Positions 19,491-30,779 of a stretch of 64,000 nt of DNA are shown here, in pieces (positions within the stretch are counted from its first letter, which is position 1; the number at the start of each line of letters is the position of its first letter). The stretch lies in contig JAFKAC010000001.1 of assembly GCA_025766275.1 (NCBI GenBank), positions 434,001 through 498,000 on the forward strand. Direction: 5' to 3'. Position numbers and translations under genes: made by a program. The notes beneath the pieces were generated by a model. The model was not told where the DNA came from. It saw only the letters and a list, made by a program, of their open reading frames with translations, and ran no database searches. The DNA comes from Lactarius indigo (taxonomy: Eukaryota; Basidiomycota; Agaricomycetes; Russulales; Russulaceae).

Positions 19491-21641
19491 ATGCCCGAAA
19501 AAACAACCAAGAAAGGTGCCAAGCCCAATTCTGTGCATCGCAGTAAGGGGGAGAAGGACGTAGCTCTGTCAGATGATGAAACCTCAGACGAAGACTACGA
19601 CTCAGGTCTAGAGTCTGAGGGCTCGTATCCATCTTCTGACTTCGGGTCAGTTGCATCTGGCGAGTTACGTTGGCTCGCTGCCGATCTTGAGGACGAGGTG
19701 GGAGGTGCCACGAGTGAAGAAAGGTGTGTATAACCATTGTATTTACGCAAACGCCCTCTGTTGATGTCACTTCACAGCCCCTCAAAGCAGGACATTGAAA
19801 TCACAGATGAACAAGCGAGCATGTTGCAGAAGCACACTGCCGAGTTCCAGGCTGCCGATGCAGATGGTCGGTTAAAAATCATCCAAGATTCGGTGGACCG
19901 CATTGAGAGACACTGGCGACAAGGCGCCGAATTTGATAGAAAGGTCGTAGAAACAGTATGTGCACTCTTGGCTACATTGTCCAGCCCTGATATTTTGCAG
20001 CTTGTCCGCCGGTACCTTTACAACAAGTGCCGACAGGAGCGCAAAAGATTCAGCTTTCGTCGCAAACGATGGACATATCACGACATTTTGATTGACCATC
20101 ACCGGCAGGAACTGGACAAGATGGCTGTTGAAATGTCTGGGTCAACGCCAGGATCACGAAGCTACCTCGGCTGTTACAGGAAGGCTGTGAAGTTAATTGG
20201 CGAAAGGTTGGATGAAGACACACAGGTGAAGTACCGAGCAGAGGCGAAGAAATGGGTAGAGCAAGGTGTACCTCCTCGGCAGCAGCAGCGGTATGTACAT
20301 GCCAATCATTTTACCAGATGGAAGTTGACTAAATCTCACCAAGGATGTTTGAGAAGCACGGTATTCATACAATCCGGGACTTTTCTGAGACCATGTACCG
20401 CCAATATGGAGTGCGCGTTGCTATTTTGGGGGGGTATTGTGATGATGACGGACCCTCGATCATGTTGTGCGTATACAAAGCTATATACTTACAATCTAAC
20501 AACCTATCAAATAGCTATGACAACAATGACGAGCTGGGCGGAACTTCTTTCAAAGCCCGGTACAAAGGCTGGTCAAAGGACCCACTGGTTGAGGAGTTCT
20601 CAAGATGGACTGCCGAGTCTTTTGGTTAGCGTCTATTTCACTTCAAGAGAAATGTGCTAATATGACACCTTCGTAGGGGAATACCCTGCCGATAGCGGTG
20701 AAGAGGACAGAAAAAGGAAGGATAAAACCCCTAAGGTGAAGCTGCCGATGGACGAAAATGGGTACCCTGTGCTGCCGAAATGGGAAGACATTGATCGCGA
20801 GGGCCTCATGTACAAGAAGGTGGTCATTGGCAAGTTCATGAGTGAGATGTACCATGAGTGAACTACAGTTCCCTGTTGCCGACCTAGCCAGTTATCTGAT
20901 TCTCAGAGATTGCTGCCGGTGGGAGCAAGGGAAGGGTCCCATGGGCCAGAATACATGAGGCCCAAGGCGACTTTATTGCTGCCGAGTACCTGCCGGAAGG
21001 GGTCACTCTGACACAATACCATCACATTCGTCTCCATGACGCCAACTCCCTACTCAAGCACTGGATACAGAGGCGAGCTGCCGGCGAGATCCCATTCCGC
21101 TTCAAGAAAGTGGATAAGGCTAACAGGCATTATGATGGTGAGCATTCAACCGGGGGTGGGTCTAATGGACAAAGCCAAGAAGATGGTGCTGGGAGTCCAA
21201 GCAGTGTAAGTAACTGAGCTCCCTTATGTTTCTGTAACTTAGGCCTCACCCTCACCAGAGCGCCAATGGTCAGCAGCCTCATGAGGAGCTGCCGATGCAA
21301 GAAGATGGGGGAATGCTGCCCCCACACCCTCCCAACCCCCCACCTCCGCCTCCACCTCCTCACACTCGCACTCGTCCTCGCCCTCGCATCATCACGCAGC
21401 ACCCAGCTCCCATCGGCAGCTCAAGGGCGGGTCCTGCCCAGGAACGCTCCCCTGACGACCAAGTAAGTGACCTAAATTCAATCTAGCGCCTTGAAACTCA
21501 GGGCCTCTCACCCAGGTAACTGCCGATACCCCCCCCTCCAAGCGCCAGAAAGTTGATCGCCGTTTGACAAATACACAGAATGACACTCGGCGCTCAGCGC
21601 GCGTAACGCGGCCTACAGAGCGGGCTAAGCAAATTCAGTAA
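19491..21641 (+). CDS. Multi-exon hypothetical protein with C-terminal basic tail
   Basis: Function not recognised, although the architecture resembles a family common in mushroom genomes. Exon 1 (19491 to about 19724) is acidic and Ser-rich (SDDETSDEDYDSGLESEG). The second encodes a long helical region (ADGRLKIIQDSVDRIERHW, YLYNKCRQERKRFSFRRKRW) and ends at a GTATGT donor near 20290. Later exons carry FEKHGIHTIRDFSETMYRQ with YGVRVAILGGY, then WSKDPLVEEFSRW, then KVKLPMDENGYPVLPKWEDI. Then come VPWARIHEAQGDFIAAEYLP with LLKHWIQRRAAGEIPFRFKK, a Pro-rich linker near 21330, and a basic end (RRSARVTRPTERAKQ) before a stop at 21639-21641. Introns are 50-60 bp with GT-AG ends. It is divergent from the TET/JBP-like gene, which suggests common control. 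The last CAG TAA could instead be a splice donor (GTAAGT), extending the gene. Confidence 0.6.
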
Positions 21642-22263
21642 GTGATAGCTTCCTCATTGACTCTAGAAGGTGAATGTGTCCAATAGGAGCAGCGGCATGT
21701 CTGCCAGGACCAGAGTGGGTTGCTAGAAGGAGGAGGGGCAAGGGGCATACACCGCTGCGGATGATTAGTATCTCCCTCACATCCCTTTTCTGGGTTCTCA
21801 CTCGTACCAAGCGTCACTCAGAGTGTAACGTAAATATCTATCTATACACGTGTTGTGCAAATTTTCAGCACCATTAAATGCCTTGACAATGATATAGTGT
21901 TGCGGCAGCTCAAGCCAACATTTTTGCTGCCTTGGGAAATAAGATGTCGGAGATCTGAAAATATTTGGGGAGGTAGATATTCTCAAATGCTGAGGAATCC
22001 TCCGCCAACTCTAAGCGATAAAATCGGACCGTTTGTGAGTTATTTGACCAGTTCTGAACAGCTGCCGAAACATCACAACCAACTCACAATCACGCAGGGC
22101 GAAACAAGACAGCAAGTGGAGATTGTATTTGATACAGACATGGTACAGTAGGGCAGTGAACTAGCTAGATGTGAGACAAGTATGTAAAGAGATACCGAGG
22201 CAGAGGGAAATAGTAAACAAAACAAAAACGATGCCAAAAAATGCGTAAAGTAAGAAAAAGGTC
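21642..22263. other. Intergenic, no supported gene
   Basis: Convergent 3' flanks of the plus-strand gene ending near 21641 and the minus-strand zinc-cluster gene ending at 22264. A 98-codon open frame at 21855-22151 has no recognisable features. One GCTGCCGA word lies near 22060. Confidence 0.4.
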
Positions 22264-23475
22264 TTACAATCCGCCCTTCCAGTTCTCATCTTGCGCGCGT
22301 ATCCATTCTTCAATCGCAGCTACCCTTCTCTCCAAGGCCACCATGCTGCTGCTGCTGGGAGACGGCACTTGCGACTCCTGGGCGGCAGAGCTTTGCTGTC
22401 GCGAGGAGACCGAGGGTGGTGGGTTCGGCACCAAGACATACGGCACGAGTTTCTTCCTCTTCGATGACACGTGCCAACGGAGAGCGGGGGCTATGGAGGG
22501 GGAGTGGTCGTCAATGGGAACAGGAAAGTCGGCAGCAGGGGTAGGGGGAATGGGAGTGGCGGCGGCAGGGGGAATGGCGGTAGCAGTGGTAGGAGGAACT
22601 GCAGCAGCAGGGGAAGGGGCGGCGGCGGCAGAGATGATGGGAATTGAAGTGGGAGTAGGGACAGAGGGCTCAGCAGCTGCGTCTACAGCAGGGAACAGCT
22701 CCGCAGAGGGTGGGACGGGCGACTCAGCTGCAGACGGTGAAACCGAAGCTGCCGAGCGAGAATGGCCATGAGATGACCCGCTGTCCAGCTTCATCCTCCC
22801 AACCATCCTTGAGGCAAACGCTACCGAGTCTGAACCCACCGTGACCCCACGCCTCGGCTGCTTCCCCTTGAGCTGCTCAAGGCGGAACTTGAAGACCTGC
22901 TTGGCCGTCAGTATCCGCCGATCTGCCTTGCCTGTCTTCGCGTTTATGGGCATCAGACTGCATTGCTGCTTCTTCTCCTTGCAGCGAATGCAAGGCCCTG
23001 TCGGCCTTGTCTGGCAGTCGACCCCTGCATGGGTGCATCGAGAGCACTATTTACATTTCCTTCAGCTGCGAATAATGAAAAGATAACGAATACACACCTT
23101 GAACTTATACCTCTCATACTCGTTTTCTCCCTCACCCTCTTCGCCTCCCTTGCCGTCGTCATTGTCGTCGTCATTGTCGTCATTGTCGTCATTGTCATTG
23201 TCGATCTCGTCCACCTCATCATCCTCCTCCTCCTCCTCCTCCTCCTCCTCGATCTCGTCCTCTTCTTCATAGCCATCGTCACTGGAGCTGTCGTCGTTGC
23301 TGTTGCTGTTGTCGTCATCGTCCTCACTCTCAAACTCGTCCTCGTCATTGATTGCAGGCCTACGTTGCTGCCGTGAGGGCCCCGCATGGCGCTTCTTGGT
23401 CTTGTCGCCTGAAGGCAAAGGCCGCTTACGCTTCCTCGAATCGACCACGGCAGCAGCTTCGGCAGCCCCTTCGCG

Positions 23476-24091
23476 TGATGAACAGCATAGACAGAACCAG
23501 TACTCACAGAGGCAAAGAGTCTGTGGTGAGATACTAGTGGCAAGCTGGTTAGCAGCAGAGGGGAATGTCAAGCAGTGAGGCAGAGGGTGTCTGGCACACA
23601 ACAGTGAGGGAACTGATGTTGGTATTACAGAGGAGGAGACATACCTGGCACACAACAGTGAGGGAACTGATGTGGACCAGGAGCGTACAAGCACTACTAC
23701 TTATACTGTACAGAGGTGTGACACTAGTACAAGAGTGGTAACGTAGAGTCACAGAATACAAGGAGCGTTGTTCTACATACAGGACAAAAGGAGTGTATGA
23801 AAAGAGAACAAGGCGACTAGAACAAAGAGAGTCCAGACAAAGATGATATCATAATGACATCATAATAAAGATAAGAACTAAAGAAGAACAAAGGACTGAG
23901 TACAATGAAGTGTCCGGAGTGTTCTACATGATGTCATAGTACATGATGTCATACATGACGCAATGATCAGCGCTAGATTGTACAGATCAAATGTAAGTAA
24001 TCTACAAGTCCAATTAATCTAATCTAAAGCAGTCCATGCTGCAAGTCCGGTCCGTATGAGCCGCTAAGTGCGCAAGGGTCACTTATCAACA
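23476..24091 (-). repeat. Copia 3' LTR
   Basis: 616 bp; on the minus strand it begins TGTTGATAAGTGACC and ends CTGTTCATCA. It has a TATAAGTA-type box near 23700 and several TGATGTCA-like half-palindromes in U3, plus a repeated 26-bp stretch containing CACACAACAGTGAGGGAACT. Confidence 0.95.
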
Positions 24092-24102
24092 TCTCCCCGT
24101 GA
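24092..24102 (-). promoter_or_regulatory. Copia polypurine tract
   Basis: On the minus strand TCACGGGGAGA directly precedes the 3' LTR, as expected for the plus-strand primer. Confidence 0.6.
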
Positions 24103-24110
24103 TCTACAAT

Positions 24111-27100
24111 CTAAGTACACACAAGTCCCATGTCATCGTTGTGCTTCTGTAGCAGGACACGCGGTAGTGACTTTGTAAAGCCGTCCGCAACCATATCCAC
24201 AGTAGGAGTTCTAATGAGGGTGATGGTCCCCTTTTCGATGTACTCCCTAATGACATGATGCCGTATGGCAATGTGCTTAGACCGTCTCCCAGTGACAGGG
24301 TTCAAGGCCAAGTCAATGGCACCCTTATTGTCACCATGAAGTGGGATGGGGTCGTCGACCTCGTACCCGAGTTCCGTGAGGAAGCTCTGATACCACGCAG
24401 CCTGGTTAGCCGCATCGGTCATGGCCATGTATTCCGCTTCCGTTGTGTTTTGGGCGACAGTCTTTTGCTTGCGCGAAGACCAGCTTATTGCACCGTTAGC
24501 TAGTAGGAACACATAACCAGAGGTGGAGTGGCGGTCGTCAGTCTGATCAGCCAGACTGGAATCAGTGTAGCCGTGAAGGCCATCGCCATTGGCGCCATCA
24601 TAGACAATACGCATATCCGTGGTTCCCACTAAGTAGGACAGGACATACTGCGCAAGTCGCAGATGTTGTGGTGAAGGGTTCGCTGCGTACTGCGCCAAAC
24701 GTGACACAGCGAAGGAGATATCTGGCCTAGTGCCAATCTGCACGTAAAGCAGACTCCCAATAAGAGATTGGTAGTGAGAGATATCTGAGGCAGTTGCCTG
24801 CGATGTATATTTAACCAGGTGCTCGTCAGCACCAGCGGGCAAGGGTGTGTTGTGTGGTGTGGCATCAGACATGCCAAAGCGTTCAAGGACATCCTTGATG
24901 TAGCCAGACTGATCTATTTCGATGCGTCTAAGGGAGCGGTCGCGCACAATGCGCATACCAAGATAGGACTCTATCTCCCCGAGATCTGTCATCTCATAGC
25001 GTTCAGACAAGTCTGACTTCAAACGCTTAATTCCACTCAACGAGGGACCCAGTATAGTGATGTCGTCAACGTAGACAATAACGAAGAGTGGATCATACCC
25101 CTCCCGTTGAGGCATCACATATATGCCAGCATCAGCAAACGTCCGCTTAAAGCCGAGTGCAGTGAGCACTCCATGGAATTGCAAGTTCCATGCGCGGGAG
25201 GCCTGTTTGAGACCATAGATCGCCTTAACCAGGTGACACACCTTTGTCTCAGAGCCAGTGACAGTGAAACCTTGTGGCTGCTCCATGTATATCTCCTCGT
25301 CAAGCACGCCATTGAGAAAAGCAGACTTAACATCCATTTGATGGATGTGCCAGTCCTCCAGCGCGGCCAACGCCAGAAGTAAACGTAGCGACTCAAATCG
25401 TGCGACGGGAGAGAAGGTTTCATCAAAATCTACGCCAGGGATCTGCGTGAATCCCTTAGCCACCAAGCGAGCTCTGTAGCGGCCATCCGCTTTGAGCTTG
25501 AAGACCCATTTGGATTTTACTGCCTTGCGATTAGGCGGGAGATCCACTAACTCCCAAGTCCCATTCTTAGCTAGGGCGTCCATTTCATACTGACACGCCT
25601 TAGTCCACTCATCTGCAGCTGCAGACCGCATGGCCTCTGCATAAGTTGCAGGGTCTCGGCCTACAAAGGCAGCAGCTAGTAACTCCGCATACCCCAGACG
25701 CCTGCCGCGCCATGCCGCATTGTCCGCATTGAAGTAATGCGGATTAGGGACAGGGGCACGAGCACTGCGCCTTGGTGCATTGTCCATTTCGCGCAACAGC
25801 TGACTACGCTGTGCACGATCCTCAAATCCCCCAGGCATTTCTGGTGAGGGAGGAGGGACATGGCGCATAATGCGCGTTGCACTAGGACGCGGCGGGGGTG
25901 AAGTGGGAGTGGCTTGCTCACGTTTAGGTGTGGTGGGCAGAGCTGGCAGAGCAGGTGGTGGAGTGGTGGGGCGTGGTTGGACTTGTGGGGGGTCTAAGAG
26001 CTTTTCAACATCCTCCTCCTCACTACTACTGGAGTGTGTAGGGGAGGGGGCTCGCATTGGTGGTAACGCCGGCGGGTGAGGCACGGCAGTCACTGTTGTG
26101 CTGGGCACCATTGGTGGTGAAGGTGTGGGGTGTGTCTCAACACCCTGAAGGGACGGAAAGCTACTCTCGTCGAATGTCACATCCCTGGACACTCGGACGG
26201 AGCGGGTTGAGCGGTCCCAGAGCTTATAGCCCTTAGATTCGGGCTCAAACCCGATAAGCGTGACCTCAATGGCCTTCGCATCCAATTTGCGACGCTTATC
26301 AGCGGGTACGTGCATGTACCCCTTACATCCAAAGACGCGAAGATGTGAGACATCGGGCACTTTGCCAGAGTGCCAGAGCTCATAAGGAGTGCGCCACTTA
26401 AGCCCACGGACTGGAGAGCGGTTATAGATGTGCACAGCTGCGCACACCGCATGCTCCCAGAAGCCTTTAGACATGCCAGCTGTGTGAAGCATGGACATTG
26501 CCTTATCCATAATGGTGCGGTTAAACCGCTCGGCTTTCCCGTTTGACTGTGGTGAACCCGGCATCGTGAGGTGATGCTCTATCCCTTTCTGCTTAAGAAT
26601 GTCCTGCGTGACACTCGACATGTATTCGCCACCGCGGTCAGAGTGCAGAGCGCGCAGTTTATGGCCAGACTGGGTTTCACCCCAAGCCAAATACATCTGT
26701 AGCGACTTAGCAAACTGGTCCTTCGACTTTAGGAAGTGGACCACAGTGAACTTAGTGTGGTCGTCTATGAAGGTGGCTGTGTATGTCGAGCCTTGCAGGG
26801 ACTGAGTTTGCATAGGACCGGCGAGGTCACTGTGCACAATCTCAAATTGACGAGTTGTCCTTTTGTTGGAGGACGCAGAAAAGGGTTGGCGAGTGGATTT
26901 ACCCATCTCGCACCCACGGCAGACTGTGTGGGCCGTGGTGGAGCTATCTATGTCCATGCCAGTAGTGGCAGAGGGACCATGCGCCTTCAGCGCCGCAGAG
27001 GAGATGTGTCCCATGCGTTGATGCCAGATATCAAGTGTGGCAGCACTTGATTTTGTGTGAGCGTTGAGGCCGATGCTGGCTGCGTCCAACCAGTAAAGGT

Positions 27101-28421
27101 TGTCCTCAAGGTAGCCTTTGGCCACACACTTTTGGTTGACAGATATTTTAAAGGAGCCACTGTCAAAGGCAATCTCAGCACCCTTTTGTGCTAGGGCGTG
27201 CGTCGACAAGAAGCGCGTCTTCACCTGTGGTAGGTGCAGCACATTGCTGAGGGTGATAGAAATGCCCTGGCTCGTAGTAAAGACGACAGACCCAACACCC
27301 ACTTGGTCTATAGTGGACTTATCACCCAGGCGTACAGTGCCTTTAGTTGGGGTGTAGTCCTTGAAGTCAGACCGATGTGGGGTTATGTGGTGTGTAGCAC
27401 CACTGTCCATCATCCAACGCACACGCGAGGCAGCATACAAGGCAACACCAATTGATTCAGAGGCCCAATCTATCTTGGGCTCTACGACCTCTGTAATGGA
27501 GGCGGTGGTAGGTACTAGGACATGACTATTGGCGGCCTTGTTGCCTGCTTTCTCCTTCTCCTTTGCGTCAGCCTCATCCTTCTTCCTCTTCCTGCAATCA
27601 GGCTTGATATGGCCCTTTTTGTTGCAATAGTGGCAAGTCAGACCGGAGTGGTCTTTCTTGCCCTTCTTGCCCGTCGGCTTGACGGGGGCCACCTTGTTGA
27701 GGGAGGAGCCAGAGGGCCCGGAGCGGCGAGCTTCTTCCGACACTATGCGTGCTATGATCTCAGCGTGCTTGAGTGCAGAAGGGGCCCCACTGGCTAGGAT
27801 GGTAGAGGCCAACACCTCATAAGAGGGCGGCAGTGCGTGGAGGAGAATGAGACAGAATTGAGTGTCAGTGACACCCATCTGTGCGTTGGAAAGGGCAACC
27901 CTTAGCTCATTGAGCTTGGCCAATTGAGAGGCCATGGGTGCGGAGTCGTCAAGGCGGGCTTGTGTTAGTTGGATCCACAAGTTGAAGATGGTGGTGCTGC
28001 CCGAAGCACCAGCATATACATCTCTGAGCTTGTCCCACTTGGCTTTGAAGGTGGGATAGGCGGCGTTGTCAGCGACAAGGGAGTAGACGTCAGGTTTGAG
28101 GTAAAGGCGGAGGTACGCCTTGGCCCGACGTTGTACTGAATCCCATTCGTCTTGAGGGACATCAACTGGCCCATGGTGGAGGGTGAACACATCCTCTGCT
28201 TCGTGCAGCGTGAGGATTGCTTCAATCGTCCCAGACCACTCATTCCAGTGAGTACCGTCAAACTGTTCAAGGCGAATGCCAGAGGGCATGCCAAACGTTG
28301 CGCCATAGGCGGCAGAGATACGAGCAGAGGGTGTGGACCCAGTGGGGGGAAGCGTGGAGCCCCCCGCAGTAGCAGTAGCACCGGCAGCAGCGCCAGTGGG
28401 AGATGGTGCGCGAGAAGACAT
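24111..28421 (-). CDS. Copia Gag-Pol polyprotein
   Basis: Single 1436-residue frame from the ATG at 28421. The N-terminal half of Gag (about 45-230) is the UBN2-type region, with WNEWSGTIEAILTLHEAEDV at its start. One CCHC knuckle, CHYCNKKGHIKPDC, lies near residue 262. Aspartic protease MDSGATHHIT follows at about 337. GAG-pre-integrase LDIWHQRMGHIS sits near 465. The integrase core has Asp in HSDLAGPMQ, Asp in HSDRGGEYMS and Glu in NGKAERFNRT. An acidic, Pro-rich linker follows, then RT (WVFKLKADG, MDVKSAFLNG, YVDDITILG near 1119). RNase H at the end has GYTDSSLADQ and TEAEYMAM. Domain order protease, integrase, RT is diagnostic of Ty1/copia. No stops or frameshifts, consistent with a recent, possibly active copy. 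Confidence 0.97.
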   Translation of the reverse strand: MSSRAPSPTGAAAGATATAGGSTLPPTGSTPSARISAAYGATFGMPSGIRLEQFDGTHWNEWSGTIEAILTLHEAEDVFTLHHGPVDVPQDEWDSVQRRAKAYLRLYLKPDVYSLVADNAAYPTFKAKWDKLRDVYAGASGSTTIFNLWIQLTQARLDDSAPMASQLAKLNELRVALSNAQMGVTDTQFCLILLHALPPSYEVLASTILASGAPSALKHAEIIARIVSEEARRSGPSGSSLNKVAPVKPTGKKGKKDHSGLTCHYCNKKGHIKPDCRKRKKDEADAKEKEKAGNKAANSHVLVPTTASITEVVEPKIDWASESIGVALYAASRVRWMMDSGATHHITPHRSDFKDYTPTKGTVRLGDKSTIDQVGVGSVVFTTSQGISITLSNVLHLPQVKTRFLSTHALAQKGAEIAFDSGSFKISVNQKCVAKGYLEDNLYWLDAASIGLNAHTKSSAATLDIWHQRMGHISSAALKAHGPSATTGMDIDSSTTAHTVCRGCEMGKSTRQPFSASSNKRTTRQFEIVHSDLAGPMQTQSLQGSTYTATFIDDHTKFTVVHFLKSKDQFAKSLQMYLAWGETQSGHKLRALHSDRGGEYMSSVTQDILKQKGIEHHLTMPGSPQSNGKAERFNRTIMDKAMSMLHTAGMSKGFWEHAVCAAVHIYNRSPVRGLKWRTPYELWHSGKVPDVSHLRVFGCKGYMHVPADKRRKLDAKAIEVTLIGFEPESKGYKLWDRSTRSVRVSRDVTFDESSFPSLQGVETHPTPSPPMVPSTTVTAVPHPPALPPMRAPSPTHSSSSEEEDVEKLLDPPQVQPRPTTPPPALPALPTTPKREQATPTSPPPRPSATRIMRHVPPPSPEMPGGFEDRAQRSQLLREMDNAPRRSARAPVPNPHYFNADNAAWRGRRLGYAELLAAAFVGRDPATYAEAMRSAAADEWTKACQYEMDALAKNGTWELVDLPPNRKAVKSKWVFKLKADGRYRARLVAKGFTQIPGVDFDETFSPVARFESLRLLLALAALEDWHIHQMDVKSAFLNGVLDEEIYMEQPQGFTVTGSETKVCHLVKAIYGLKQASRAWNLQFHGVLTALGFKRTFADAGIYVMPQREGYDPLFVIVYVDDITILGPSLSGIKRLKSDLSERYEMTDLGEIESYLGMRIVRDRSLRRIEIDQSGYIKDVLERFGMSDATPHNTPLPAGADEHLVKYTSQATASDISHYQSLIGSLLYVQIGTRPDISFAVSRLAQYAANPSPQHLRLAQYVLSYLVGTTDMRIVYDGANGDGLHGYTDSSLADQTDDRHSTSGYVFLLANGAISWSSRKQKTVAQNTTEAEYMAMTDAANQAAWYQSFLTELGYEVDDPIPLHGDNKGAIDLALNPVTGRRSKHIAIRHHVIREYIEKGTITLIRTPTVDMVADGFTKSLPRVLLQKHNDDMGLVCT

Positions 28422-29201
28422 TGGGATGATTTATCTATCACCGAGGAGCAGTCAGCGATAGTGCTTCATAATTTGCAAGACATAAAGATTGAGGGTACCA
28501 CTCCTGTCTGTGATTCTGTAAGGCCAGAACGCTAACGCGTCCTGCCTCCTGATAGTATGCCAGTGATACAAGGGCTAGGCCCAGGTTGGGAGAGTCCCTT
28601 TGCTATACCATGAGCTAGCTGCCAGCCAGGATGTGTCTAGGACACAGCTCAAATGGTTTGCGTCAGGGGGAAGGTGAAGGGAATGCTTTCAGAGCCCAAG
28701 GCTGTCTACCTCAGCCTTCTCGGCCTGTTGGTTGCCTCATCGCCACAAGTGGCTTTACTGAATCCTTTCCCATTGCCGCTACAAGGCAGGTATCTGGTTG
28801 CAGAACACCATAAGGTGAACACCCCCCAGAGCCTGAACCAGGTTTTACACTCCCATGGTGAGGAGATCCTGCGCCCAGTGTGGAGCACCAGAGACAGCTG
28901 GCGCTAGGCTCCACAATACACAGCCCAGTGGGCCATGCACGCCTGGATATTTTGAAGTTAAGGGGCTACCAGACCCAGTCTCCTTGCGCATAGCGCAGGG
29001 GCTAGGAAAACAGTAGGGTTGAAAGTAGGACTACTGGGCAGTACATACACAGGAGGTTCCTCAGCAGAGACAAGTGGCGCCCCACTGCTCTCTGCCTTGG
29101 GCAAGGCTGGTAAGGCCCCAGACAGACCTTAGCCTGGTGTGTCCTCCTAGGAAGACAGTGACCAGCCAAGTGGAGTGGCTAGGGCACCAGGGCCCATAAC
29201 C
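28422..29201 (-). other. Copia untranslated leader
   Basis: About 780 bp between the 5' LTR and the gag start codon. The sequence abutting the LTR on the minus strand reads GGTTATGGGCCCTGGTG, and I could not match it confidently to a tRNA primer. Short plus-strand frames here look accidental. Confidence 0.6.
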
Positions 29202-29817
29202 TGATGAACAGCATAGACAGAACCAGTACTCACAGAGGCAAAGAGTCTGTGGTGAGATACTAGTGGCAAGCTGGTTAGCAGCAGAGGGGAATGTCAAGCA
29301 GTGAGGCAGAGGGTGTCTGGCACACAACAGTGAGGGAACTGATGTTGGTATTACAGAGGAGGAGACATACCTGGCACACAACAGTGAGGGAACTGATGTG
29401 GACCAGGAGCGTACAAGCACTACTACTTATACTGTACAGAGGTGTGACACTAGTACAAGAGTGGTAACGTAGAGTCACAGAATACAAGGAGCGTTGTTCT
29501 ACATACAGGACAAAAGGAGTGTATGAAAAGAGAACAAGGCGACTAGAACAAAGAGAGTCCAGACAAAGATGATATCATAATGACATCATAATAAAGATAA
29601 GAACTAAAGAAGAACAAAGGACTGAGTACAATGAAGTGTCCGGAGTGTTCTACATGATGTCATAGTACATGATGTCATACATGACGCAATGATCAGCGCT
29701 AGATTGTACAGATCAAATGTAAGTAATCTACAAGTCCAATTAATCTAATCTAAAGCAGTCCATGCTGCAAGTCCGGTCCGTATGAGCCGCTAAGTGCGCA
29801 AGGGTCACTTATCAACA
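29202..29817 (-). repeat. Copia 5' LTR
   Basis: 616 bp, apparently identical to the other LTR. Being the upstream LTR in element orientation, it drives transcription leftward across the window. Confidence 0.95.
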
Positions 29818-30150
29818 TCGCGCTGCCTTCAGTTGCGGGTGGCCCTTAGCAACTGTTGGAGGAAGTCAGAATGATCAGAGGAATAGAGATATAATTACTC
29901 ACCTTCTGCGACCCATCCACCTGCATTGCCGCATAGTCGGCAGGTGGATCCGGCAGGATGAGCTTCACCCTCGGCAGGTGATGTGGGACCGTCTTTGGTG
30001 GTGGTCCCACATTTCGAGACTCGGCAACTGTGGGGAGACGTTGAGAAAGCAAATGAGACAGTTTTTAATGACTCACCAAGGGTTTCCCACCAGCGACCCT
30101 TGCTCGGCAACAAGTCCGAGATGTCCTGGGGGAACTTGGCCCCAGGTTGG

Positions 30151-30779
30151 TGTTGATAAGTGACCCTTGCGCACTTAGCGGCTCATACGGACCGGACTTG
30201 CAGCATGGACTGCTTTAGATTAGATATACAGGACTTGTAGATTAGATATTATTTGATCTGTACAATCAGGACTTATCATTGCGTCATCTATGACATCACT
30301 GTACTTCTAATGATATCATACATCCGGACTCTACGTTGTACAACGCCTTTGTACTTTCCTTTGTTCTTTACTTGGTATTATCTTTATTATGATGTCAGTA
30401 TGATATCATCTAGTTCTGGACTCTTCTTGTTCTCCTCTCCCTTGTTCTCAAAGCGTCCACTCTTTTGTCCCTTTGTAGAACAATAACACCTTTGTATTCT
30501 GTGACTAGCGTTACTTGTGTTGTACTACTGTCACCCTCTGTAGGAGTATAAGTAGAGTACCATGTACGCTCCTGGTCCACATCAGTTCTCACTGCTTGTG
30601 TGCCAGGTAAGCTCCCTTCCCTCCAATGTAACAACATCAGTTCTCACTGCTTGTGTGCCAGACAATCTCTGCTTCACCCTGCTTGACTTCATCCCTGTTG
30701 CTGCCTTTCAGCCACCTTTGATATCTCACCACAGTCTTCTTGTCACTGTGAGTATCATCTTCATGTGTGCTGTTCATCA
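30151..30779 (+). mobile_element. Solo copia LTR, opposite orientation
   Basis: 629 bp, TGTTGATAAG ... TGTTCATCA, clearly related to the copia LTRs but diverged. It is flanked by the duplication GTTGG (30146-30150 and 30780-30784). It remains after LTR-LTR recombination and interrupts the second coding exon of the zinc-cluster gene. Confidence 0.92.

Larger units (their letters stand above)
23476..29817 (-). mobile_element. Full-length Ty1/copia LTR retrotransposon
   Basis: Complete element in reverse orientation: 616-bp LTRs at both ends, a single 1436-codon Gag-Pol frame, a purine tract, and the target duplication TCGCG (23471-23475 and 29818-29822). I saw no difference between the two LTRs by eye, so insertion was very recent and the element may be active. 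It sits inside an exon of the zinc-cluster gene. The untranslated leader between the 5' LTR and gag is long, about 780 bp. Confidence 0.96.

Noticed and set aside
22264..22771. Plus-strand Ala/Gly-rich frame opposite the zinc-cluster gene
   Set aside because: It is the antisense shadow of the Pro/Ala-rich tail. The minus strand has the cysteine cluster and a matching intron.
22963..23376. Plus-strand Leu/Val-rich frame resembling a membrane protein
   Set aside because: It is the antisense of a GAT/GAC/GAG-rich acidic stretch. The Asp/Glu run on the minus strand fits the zinc-cluster gene.
28422..29201. A tRNA-like or primer-binding sequence in the copia leader
   Set aside because: No cloverleaf or clear tRNA 3'-end complement could be recognised by eye.
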